A DNA stretch of 9,435 nt. Source: an uncultured Collinsella sp. (GTDB lineage Bacteria > Actinomycetota > Coriobacteriia > Coriobacteriales > Coriobacteriaceae). Location: assembly GCA_900547655.1 (NCBI GenBank), contig URHQ01000082.1:1-9435 (forward strand), written 5' to 3'. Within the stretch, counting starts at the first letter, position 1. Every line of letters starts with the position of its first letter. Positions 1 through 5,470 of this stretch are shown here, piece after piece. The notes below the pieces were generated by a model. The model worked only from the letters and a program-made list of their open reading frames with translations, was not told the origin of the DNA and ran no database searches. The position numbers and the translations under genes were made by a program.

Positions 1-413
1 GCTTGGCCAAGGAGGACATCGCCTTCCTTAAGCTCACGGGCGCTTCGTCTAAGGAGAGCCGCGCCAAGATGGTCGCGCAGTTCCAAGCGGGCGAGGTTCC
101 GGTCTTTTTGATCTCGCTCAAGGCGGGCGGCGTGGGCCTTAACCTGACGGCTGCCGACGTGGTCATCCACTACGACCCGTGGTGGAACGTGGCCGCACAG
201 GACCAGGCGACCGACCGCGCGCATCGTATTGGCCAGCAACATACCGTGACCGTGTACAAGCTCATCGCCAAGGACACGATCGAGGAGCGCATTATGCAGA
301 TGCAGGAGTCCAAGCGCGACCTGGTCAACAGTGTGCTTGGCGGCGACGGTATCTCGTCGGCGCTGTTTACCCGCGAGGATGTTCTGGCGCTGCTGGGCGG
401 CGACGGGCGCTAA
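1..413 (+). CDS. SNF2/Swi2-family DEAD-like helicase, C-terminal fragment (5' cut by window edge)
   Basis: The frame is open from the first base and ends at TAA 411-413, so only the end of the second RecA-like lobe is visible. Helicase motif V is encoded at about 108-149 (LISLKAGGVGLNLT) and motif VI with its arginine finger at 204-236 (QATDRAHRIGQ). Between them is the DPWWN segment typical of SNF2 proteins, and downstream is the usual TIEERI...K element. Family knowledge: these are ATP-driven double-stranded DNA translocases that remodel protein-DNA complexes; bacterial members of the RapA/HepA-like and SWIM-associated groups act on RNA polymerase or chromatin, but the specific subgroup cannot be told from the C-terminus. 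The TTG at position 3 is an internal codon rather than a start, because the conserved lobe should begin well upstream. No terminator hairpin is seen between this gene and the next one. Confidence 0.93.
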   Translation, partial: LAKEDIAFLKLTGASSKESRAKMVAQFQAGEVPVFLISLKAGGVGLNLTAADVVIHYDPWWNVAAQDQATDRAHRIGQQHTVTVYKLIAKDTIEERIMQMQESKRDLVNSVLGGDGISSALFTREDVLALLGGDGR

Positions 414-514
414 CCCCGCTCGTTATGTGTTCATTTGCGATGCCGTGGATGGTTCGCCTGCCTTTGGGCATAAGAAGCATCGAGAACATCGGCACATCAG
501 CAAAGGAGAACATC

Positions 515-877
515 ATGGCGAAATTCTTTAAGGACCCCGACGGCAAGCTCATTGCCGCCCTTGGCAACGACGTTGCAACCCCTGCCGGCTGCACGGAGCT
601 GACCGCGAACACCGAGGACGCGGCGCACGAGAAGCACGTGCCCGTCGTCGAGAGCGAGCGCGACGGTCACGTGATCCGTGCGCGCGTGGGCTCGGTCGAG
701 CACCCCAGCCTGCCCGAGCACTACATTGAATGGATCGCCCTTGAGGCCGAGGGCCGCTTAGAGGTCCATTACCTTGAGCCCGGCATGAAACCCGCGACGT
801 TTTTCGCGGGCGGCTCCAAGACCGGTACCGTCTATGCCTACTGCAACCTGCACGGGCTGTGGTCCGCGACATTCTAG
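515..877 (+). CDS. Desulfoferrodoxin-family superoxide reductase lacking the centre I cysteines
   Basis: 120 residues. Superoxide reductases reduce superoxide to hydrogen peroxide in the cytoplasm of anaerobes, without making oxygen, taking electrons from rubredoxin-type donors. The catalytic centre II is complete by inspection: His41 within EKHVP, His63 within GSVEHP, His69 within HYIEW, and Cys110 plus His113 within YCNLHGLW. Glu39 and Lys40, the pair near the substrate site, are also present. The N-terminal domain normally binds a second iron through C-x2-C and a later C-C pair; here residues 4-13 read FFKDPDGKLI and only Cys26 remains, so centre I should be absent, as in the class III enzymes known from Treponema. 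The ATG at 515 is preceded by AAAGGAGAA at 502-510 and starts directly with the family's usual N-terminus, so the longer frame upstream is rejected. It stands alone, with a hairpin terminator downstream. No convincing promoter is visible in the 101-base gap upstream. Confidence 0.93.
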   Translation: MAKFFKDPDGKLIAALGNDVATPAGCTELTANTEDAAHEKHVPVVESERDGHVIRARVGSVEHPSLPEHYIEWIALEAEGRLEVHYLEPGMKPATFFAGGSKTGTVYAYCNLHGLWSATF

Positions 878-897
878 GAGCGCGCCCCCGCTCGGGG

Positions 898-903
898 TAT
901 CAT
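898..903 (+). promoter_or_regulatory. Possible -10 element (TATCAT) ahead of the NAD-synthetase-like gene
   Basis: TATCAT follows a run of four G, similar to the TAGAAT at 7268 that also sits behind GGG. No good -35 box is seen at 16-18 bases upstream. If it is used, transcription would begin near 910 and the hairpin at 923-955 would lie inside the leader. TACGAT at 958-963 is an alternative -10 downstream of the hairpin. Confidence 0.25.
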
Positions 904-922
904 AGCTAGCATATGCACATGC

Positions 923-955
923 AAGCGCCGGCTGCATTATGCGGCCGGCGCTTTT
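923..955 (+). terminator. Hairpin with short T tract, terminator of the superoxide reductase gene
   Basis: A perfect 10-bp stem pairs 923-932 (AAGCGCCGGC) with 944-953 (GCCGGCGCTT). The interior can pair further (a T-G pair, then GCA with TGC) leaving a TTA loop. It ends in TTTT at 952-955. The T tract is short, so termination may be partial. It lies 45 bases after the superoxide reductase stop and 39 bases before the next start, so a role as a leader attenuator for the downstream gene is also possible. Confidence 0.7.
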
Positions 956-979
956 ACTACGATTTCGATGGTTTACGAC

Positions 980-986
980 GGAAAGG
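980..986 (+). promoter_or_regulatory. Ribosome binding site deciding the start of the NAD-synthetase-like gene
   Basis: GGAAAGG lies 8 bases before the ATG at 995. An in-frame ATG at 968 has no purine-rich site before it (it follows CTACGATTTCG), and starting at 995 gives MKLALAQ, the normal first strand of a nitrilase-fold domain. The 995 start is therefore preferred. Confidence 0.75.
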
Positions 987-994
987 GCTGGGCC

Positions 995-2980
995 ATGAAG
1001 CTCGCGCTTGCACAGATCGATATGCGCCTGGGTGATATTGAGGGCATTTGCGGCCGCATCGAGGACCAGGCTCGTCTGGCCCGCGAGCGCGGGGCGCGCG
1101 TGCTGTGCGTTCCGGCTCCGCTCTTTATGGGCGCCATGCCCGGTGGCCTGGTGGGCGCTGCCGACTTTGAGCACGACATGCTTGCCGGCTTGACTGGTGT
1201 CGCCGAGCGTATCCAGGAGCTTGACATGATCTGCATCGTGCCCGCGGCGGTTTCGTTTGAGGGCCAGCCGCTGCTCGACTACATGATGCTCAAGGACGGT
1301 CATGTGGTGCCGGCGCGTTCGAGCATTGCCCTGCAGCGTGGCGAGAACAACGACACACGTTGGGCGCCGCCGGTGTTCGACGTGGACGGCGTGCGCATCG
1401 CCGTGATTTTTGACTTGGACCGCGAACTCGAGATGCTGCCGACCGGTGTTGACCTCATTGCGTATTTCCAATTCAACGCGTTTGACATGACCGACCGCGA
1501 GACTGCCGCCATTGCCGCCGTTCGCAGCGGCGCCTACCGCAAGATCGCATCCAAGCGCAGCGTGTGGTTCGCCTGCATGGCGCCGGTCGGTGCCTATGAC
1601 GAGTCGGTGTATACCGGCGGTTCGTTTGTACTCGACGACTGCGGTCGCGTGGTGGCCCAGGCGCCGTGTTTTGAGGAGAGCCTCCTGGTTCAGGAGATTC
1701 AGCGCGGCGTGATGCTCGATGCCCTGGAAGATCACGAACTGCCCGAGTTCCGTTCCGAGGAGTGGCTGTGGCAGGCGCTGGTGCTCGCCGTGCGCGACAA
1801 CGCCCGAGCCCACGGTGCGTCGCGTGCTGTGGTGGCACTCGAGGGTGACTTGCCGTCGTCCCTGCTGGCGGCGCTTGCCGTCGACGCTCTGGGCCCGCGC
1901 AATGTGATTGGCCTGGTGCTGGGGCGCAACCGTATCTTTACGCCGGCGCAGGAAGAGGCCGAGGCTGCCCGCTGTGCCGCCGTCCGCGCCATCGCCGAGC
2001 GTTTGCACATTCGCACCGTCGAGCGCGATGCACCGGATGCGGCGCGTGTGCTCGATCGCGACGTGTCGGCGGGTGATGCCGAGCGTCTGCGCTCGCGCAC
2101 GCTGGGCCTCATGCTGGAGGACACGGCGCTCGAGCTGGGTGCGATGGCGCTGAGCCCGCTGTCCAAAACCGAATACGCGCTGGCGGCGCCGGCGCTTTGC
2201 GGCGGCTACCAGGGCGATTACGCGCCCTTTGGCGATGTGTACCTGTCGACGCTTGAGTTTGTGGCGCGTGTGCGCAACCGCACGTCTTCCGTGGTGCCCC
2301 AAGAGCTCGTGACGCTCAACGCGGTGGAAGACTGCATGGAGCGCGTGCTGGCGCAGGCGCTCTCGACGCTCGACGGTCCGGTCGATATGCTCGATCGCGC
2401 GGCACAGCTGCTCGGCGGGCTTGAGCCGGGTGAGGTCGATGGCGCGCTCGAGGCGCACGTGGACCGCAATCGATCTTTCGACGATATCCCGATGGCCGCT
2501 GGCAAGCCTGAGGCCTGCTCGCTGCTGCTGATGCTCGTTCGACAGGGTGAGGCTGCCCGCCGCATGTTGCCGACGGCACCGATCGTCTCGTCCCGCTCGT
2601 TTGCCGAGCGCTCTTGGCCGTACATGCTCGCGTGGTCCGACCTGGGGCTTAATGGCAAGGAGCGTATGTCGGTCGATTCGCTGGCACGCGCCGAGGTGCG
2701 CCGTTTTGCTGACGAGGATACGAGCGAGCGCGTGCGAAACGAGATGATGGGCGTGCTGGGCGAGCTACTGGGTATTTCGCCCGAGCAGATGGAGGAGCTG
2801 CGCTCCGAGGACGGTCAGCGTCGTTTGCACGAGGGAATGAAAAAGTTCGAGGGTGAGGTTCAGGACGCCATCGATAAGATGATGGGCGGTCAGGGCGGCT
2901 CGCAGGGTGGGCCCCAGGGCGGATCGATGCCGCATCCGCCGGTGGATCCCCGACAGTTCCCATTCTTCTCGCAGAATTAA
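995..2980 (+). CDS. NAD+ synthetase-like protein (NadE architecture) with both active sites degenerate; probable pseudoenzyme
   Basis: 661 residues. Glutamine-dependent NAD+ synthetase joins a nitrilase-fold glutaminase to an ATP-pyrophosphatase domain. The same layout is recognisable: residues 1-245 glutaminase-like (MKLALAQIDMRLGDIEG start; DESVYTGGSFVLDDCGRVVA at 202-221, matching the family's DE-x-x-F-x-GGSF segment), 250-440 synthetase-like (GDYAPFGDVY at 407-416), and 520-548 matching the usual C-terminal segment (APIVSSRSFAERSWP). The catalytic residues look replaced. The glutaminase Glu of the PEL motif is Ala41 (VPAPL); the Lys position appears to be Arg108; the Cys of ICED is Phe139 (VIFDL). 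The ATP loop SGGxDSS reads EGDLPSS at 283-289, and TGNKSE reads PLSKTE at 388-393. Residues 551-661 are an extension that is acidic and helical in character, then Gly/Gln-rich (631-644) and proline-rich. The frame is intact and codon use matches its neighbours, so a decaying pseudogene is unlikely. It probably does not make NAD+; a regulatory or scaffold role is only a guess. The ruv genes follow after a 137-base gap with their own promoter. No terminator is seen after it. Confidence 0.82.
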   Translation: MKLALAQIDMRLGDIEGICGRIEDQARLARERGARVLCVPAPLFMGAMPGGLVGAADFEHDMLAGLTGVAERIQELDMICIVPAAVSFEGQPLLDYMMLKDGHVVPARSSIALQRGENNDTRWAPPVFDVDGVRIAVIFDLDRELEMLPTGVDLIAYFQFNAFDMTDRETAAIAAVRSGAYRKIASKRSVWFACMAPVGAYDESVYTGGSFVLDDCGRVVAQAPCFEESLLVQEIQRGVMLDALEDHELPEFRSEEWLWQALVLAVRDNARAHGASRAVVALEGDLPSSLLAALAVDALGPRNVIGLVLGRNRIFTPAQEEAEAARCAAVRAIAERLHIRTVERDAPDAARVLDRDVSAGDAERLRSRTLGLMLEDTALELGAMALSPLSKTEYALAAPALCGGYQGDYAPFGDVYLSTLEFVARVRNRTSSVVPQELVTLNAVEDCMERVLAQALSTLDGPVDMLDRAAQLLGGLEPGEVDGALEAHVDRNRSFDDIPMAAGKPEACSLLLMLVRQGEAARRMLPTAPIVSSRSFAERSWPYMLAWSDLGLNGKERMSVDSLARAEVRRFADEDTSERVRNEMMGVLGELLGISPEQMEELRSEDGQRRLHEGMKKFEGEVQDAIDKMMGGQGGSQGGPQGGSMPHPPVDPRQFPFFSQN

Positions 2981-3039
2981 GCTGGGGACGGGATTTGCTC
3001 CCAACGCCGACACTCCAACTAAGTATCTTGGCTCCGTTG

Positions 3040-3048
3040 TGTTATTCT
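3040..3048 (+). promoter_or_regulatory. Extended -10 promoter for ruvCAB
   Basis: TGT followed by TATTCT (hexamer at 3043-3048) forms an extended -10 element. No clear -35 is present at the right distance, which extended -10 promoters tolerate. Transcription would start near 3055, giving a leader of about 60 bases before ruvC. The rest of the 2981-3117 gap shows no terminator-grade hairpin. Confidence 0.45.
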
Positions 3049-3103
3049 AGAACAGACGTTCGTGAATGATGCGCGGGGCCTTGTCTTGCGCTGTGCTTGT
3101 GGC

Positions 3104-3112
3104 GAGGGGAGG
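3104..3112 (+). promoter_or_regulatory. Strong ribosome binding site supporting the TTG start of ruvC
   Basis: GAGGGGAGG ends 5 bases before TTG at 3118. This strong site favours the 3118 start over the in-frame TTG at 3097, which would place the site inside the coding region and add seven residues that the family lacks. Confidence 0.8.
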
Positions 3113-3117
3113 TCGGC

Positions 3118-3639
3118 TTGGTTATCTTGGGCATTGACCCCGGTTTGGCTCATACGGGTTGGGGGATTATCGAGGAGCGGCGTGGCGAGGTTCGCTGCCG
3201 TGCCTATGGCTGCATCGAGACCAGTGCCGGAAGTCCGCTCGCGGTGCGCCTGTCGCATATCGCCCGTGACCTTAAGGATGTCGTCGAGCGTTATCGACCC
3301 GACACGGCTGCTGTCGAGAGCATCTACTTTGGCGCCAACGTTCGTTCGGCCATTCCCACGGCGCATGCCCGCGGCGCTGCGCTTGTGGCGCTTTCGGAGT
3401 GCGCGCTCGAGATTGGCGAGTACACGCCCATGCAGATCAAACAGGCCGTGGTGGGCACCGGCGCCGCGGACAAGCGGCAGGTCGCCTACATGGTACGCAC
3501 ACTAACACAGCTCGACCACGACCCGCATCCCGACCATGCCGCCGATGCCCTGGCTTGCGCCATCTGCCACGTAAACCTCAGCCGCACCCGCGCCCTTACC
3601 GGTGGCGAGTTCTATCAACAGAGAGGAACCGGATACTGA
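3118..3639 (+). CDS. ruvC: Holliday junction endonuclease RuvC
   Basis: 173 residues, the standard length. RuvC is a dimeric Mg2+-dependent endonuclease that resolves Holliday junctions by paired symmetric nicks, working on junctions held by RuvAB. It has the RNase H-like fold, visible here as LGIDPGLAHTGWG at 4-16 with Asp7, the acidic residue Glu67 within AVESIYF, the EYTPMQIKQAVVGTG segment at 101-115, and the C-terminal HAADALA with His140 and Asp143. The third metal-site position is His rather than the Asp found in E. coli, as in the Thermus enzyme. Translation most likely begins at TTG 3118. The stop TGA (3637-3639) overlaps the ruvA ATG by one base, so the two are probably translationally coupled. 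The actinobacterial companion yebC is not upstream here; the NAD-synthetase-like gene takes that place. Confidence 0.97.
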   Translation: MVILGIDPGLAHTGWGIIEERRGEVRCRAYGCIETSAGSPLAVRLSHIARDLKDVVERYRPDTAAVESIYFGANVRSAIPTAHARGAALVALSECALEIGEYTPMQIKQAVVGTGAADKRQVAYMVRTLTQLDHDPHPDHAADALACAICHVNLSRTRALTGGEFYQQRGTGY

Positions 3640-4259
3640 TGATTTCCCAGCTCCACGGAACGCTTGTCGAGGCCACGATGAGCTCTGCTGTCGTCGATGT
3701 GTCGGGCGTTGGCTTTGAGCTCGGCATCTCGGGCAGTACTGCGGCCACGTTGCCGACGCCCGGCGGCGAGGTCCGCCTCTACACGCGTATGCAGGTGCGC
3801 GAGGACGCCATGACACTTTTCGGTTTTTCCTCAAAGGATGAGCGCACGATGTTCGACCGGCTCGTGTCTGTCTCGGGCGTTGGCCCGCGCCTGGCGCTCG
3901 CCGTGCTTTCCACCTATACCGTGGGGCAGTTGTATTCGCTGGTGATGGCCGAGGACGACAAGGGCATGGCCAAGGTACCCGGTGTGGGCAAAAAGACAGC
4001 TCAGCGCCTGATCCTGGAACTCAAGAGCACCTTTGCCAAGGATAAGGGCTTTGTGCCGGTCGACGTGATTCCCGGCCAGGTTGCGATGCCGGTTCCCGCC
4101 GCCGCTCCTTCGGCGATCGATGACGCCCGCGCGGCGCTCCTTTCCATGGGCTTTAGCCCGCAGGAGACCGATGTTGCCCTGAGCGGGTATGATGGGCAGA
4201 ATATGCGTGTCGAGGATCTGCTCGGCGCGGCGCTTAAGCGACTCGGAATGGATGCGTGA
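3639..4259 (+). CDS. ruvA: Holliday junction branch migration complex subunit RuvA
   Basis: 206 residues. RuvA tetramers bind the four-way junction and load the RuvB motor rings. Domain order: an OB-fold N-terminal domain (1-63, MISQLHGTLVE to the MTLFGFSS segment), a tandem helix-hairpin-helix DNA-binding domain with the two hairpins SVSGVGPRLAL (77-87) and KVPGVGKKTAQRL (112-124), a flexible Pro/Ala/Val-rich linker (about 138-158), and the small C-terminal three-helix domain (159-204, DDARAALLSMGFS) that contacts RuvB. The ATG at 3639 overlaps the ruvC stop in TGATG; GAGAGGAA at 3621-3628, inside ruvC, is its ribosome binding site. The downstream end repeats the same TGATG arrangement with ruvB. 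Everything expected of the family is present. Confidence 0.97.
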   Translation: MISQLHGTLVEATMSSAVVDVSGVGFELGISGSTAATLPTPGGEVRLYTRMQVREDAMTLFGFSSKDERTMFDRLVSVSGVGPRLALAVLSTYTVGQLYSLVMAEDDKGMAKVPGVGKKTAQRLILELKSTFAKDKGFVPVDVIPGQVAMPVPAAAPSAIDDARAALLSMGFSPQETDVALSGYDGQNMRVEDLLGAALKRLGMDA

Positions 4260-5326
4260 TGTGGGAAGCCGATGACTCTCAGGACCTGTGGGCGACGCCC
4301 GGCAACTCGCCGGCGGCATCCATGGCGCACGGCGAGCGCATGGTGGGCTCGGAGCTGACGGCCGAGGACCTCGATGTCGACCGCACTTTGCGCCCCCAGC
4401 GCCTGGACGATTACTGTGGCCAGGAGCACATCAAGCAGAGCCTGCGCGTGTTGATCGAAGCGGCGCAGAGCCGTGGCGAGACGCTCGACCACGTGATTTT
4501 CTCGGGTCCTCCGGGCCTGGGCAAGACCACGCTGGCTACCGTTATCGCCAACGAGCTGGGCGCTCAGATCAAGACGACGAGTGGTCCGGCCATCGCGCGC
4601 ACCGGCGACCTGGCGGCTATCCTTACCAACCTGCAGCCGGGTGATGTGCTGTTTATCGACGAGATCCACCGCCTCAACCGTTCGGTCGAGGAGGTCCTGT
4701 ACCCCGCGATGGAGGACTTTGCCCTCGATATCGTGATTGGCAAGGGTCCGGCGGCGCGCTCGATTCGCCTGGATATTCCCAAGTTTACGTTGGTAGCGGC
4801 AACGACCCGCTCAGGCATGTTGACAGGCCCGTTGCGCGACCGCTTTGGCATTTCATATCGCCTGGATTACTACACGGTCGAGGAGCTCGCCCAGATTGTG
4901 ACGCGTTCGGCAACCATCCTGGGCGTGACGATCGACCATCCCAGCGCGCTCGAGATCGGCTCGCGTTCGCGCGGTACGCCGCGTCTTGCCAACCGCCTGC
5001 TCAAGCGCGTGCGCGATTACGCACAGGTGCGCGGCAACGGCCCCATCGAGCTCGATATCTGTCGCCAGGCGCTCGAGTTCTTCGAGATCGATGAACTCGG
5101 TCTGGATTGGATGGATATTCGCATTTTGGAGACGCTCGCCAAGACGTTCTCCGGTCGTGCCGTGGGACTTACGACCCTTGCCAGCGCGGTGGGCGAGGAC
5201 CCGGGCACGCTCGAGGATGTCTATGAGCCCTATCTGCTGCAGTGCGGCTTGATGATTCGCACGCCTCAGGGCCGTCAGGCAACGCTTCGCACCTTTGAGC
5301 ACCTGGGGATTGAACCTACCGTTTAG
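4259..5326 (+). CDS. ruvB: Holliday junction branch migration ATPase RuvB
   Basis: 355 residues. RuvB is the hexameric AAA+ motor that pulls DNA arms through the RuvA-bound junction. Visible motifs: Walker A GPPGLGKTT (83-91), Walker B LFIDEIH (131-137), sensor 1 ATTR (181-184), arginine finger in PLRDRFG (Arg193), sensor 2 GTPRLANR (239-246), then the C-terminal winged helix with RTPQGR (334-339) at the DNA-contacting wing. The N-terminus before the conserved LRPQRLDDY is about 43 residues, roughly 20 longer than in E. coli, which accounts for the extra length. The ATG at 4259 overlaps the ruvA stop by one base; the alternative GTG at 4256 would add one residue. No strong independent ribosome site is visible, which fits translation coupled to ruvA. 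No terminator hairpin is apparent in the 144-base gap that follows. Confidence 0.97.
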   Translation: MWEADDSQDLWATPGNSPAASMAHGERMVGSELTAEDLDVDRTLRPQRLDDYCGQEHIKQSLRVLIEAAQSRGETLDHVIFSGPPGLGKTTLATVIANELGAQIKTTSGPAIARTGDLAAILTNLQPGDVLFIDEIHRLNRSVEEVLYPAMEDFALDIVIGKGPAARSIRLDIPKFTLVAATTRSGMLTGPLRDRFGISYRLDYYTVEELAQIVTRSATILGVTIDHPSALEIGSRSRGTPRLANRLLKRVRDYAQVRGNGPIELDICRQALEFFEIDELGLDWMDIRILETLAKTFSGRAVGLTTLASAVGEDPGTLEDVYEPYLLQCGLMIRTPQGRQATLRTFEHLGIEPTV

Positions 5327-5421
5327 GGCGCTTTGTTTTGGCTAGTCTGTAGGCTATCGCTGAGCATTGGATAAACATATCGCCATTCATCGGTTACGGG
5401 TGTTTTACTATTGCGCGCCCG

Positions 5422-5430
5422 TGCTATGCT
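5422..5430 (+). promoter_or_regulatory. Extended -10 promoter for fhs
   Basis: TGC followed by TATGCT (hexamer 5425-5430) makes an extended -10. A T-rich stretch at 5401-5407 (TGTTTTA) is about where a weak -35 would be. Transcription would begin near 5437, leaving a leader of only about 35 bases. That is too short for a riboswitch such as the tetrahydrofolate class. Confidence 0.45.
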
Positions 5431-5470
5431 GAATTGGTCTTTTTCTCATTCGGTAACGAAAGGACCGCCC

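Noticed and set aside
179..514. Upstream extension of the superoxide reductase frame into the helicase gene
   Set aside because: The extra residues are out-of-frame translation of the helicase and an intergenic gap. The ATG at 515 has a strong ribosome site and the family N-terminus.
758..2458. 566-codon open frame on the - strand opposite the NAD-synthetase-like gene
   Set aside because: It is a GC-rich shadow: its His/Arg/Gln-rich product matches no family, while the + strand shows a recognisable fold and a proper ribosome site.
2981..3039. Possible terminator after the NAD-synthetase-like gene (GGGA/TCCC pairing near 2991-3002)
   Set aside because: The stem is only four base pairs and there is no T tract.
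3399..3638. Longer start for ruvA reaching back into ruvC
   Set aside because: The added residues are an Arg/His/Pro-rich shadow of ruvC. ATG 3639 gives the conserved RuvA beginning.
5327..5421. Possible terminator or riboswitch between ruvB and fhs
   Set aside because: GGCTA recurs as a direct rather than inverted repeat, no stable hairpin with a T tract is found, and the fhs leader is too short for a known folate riboswitch.
5411..5470. Longer start for fhs at an upstream TTG
   Set aside because: It would translate through the extended -10 promoter and the ribosome site. ATG 5471 fits family length and N-terminus.
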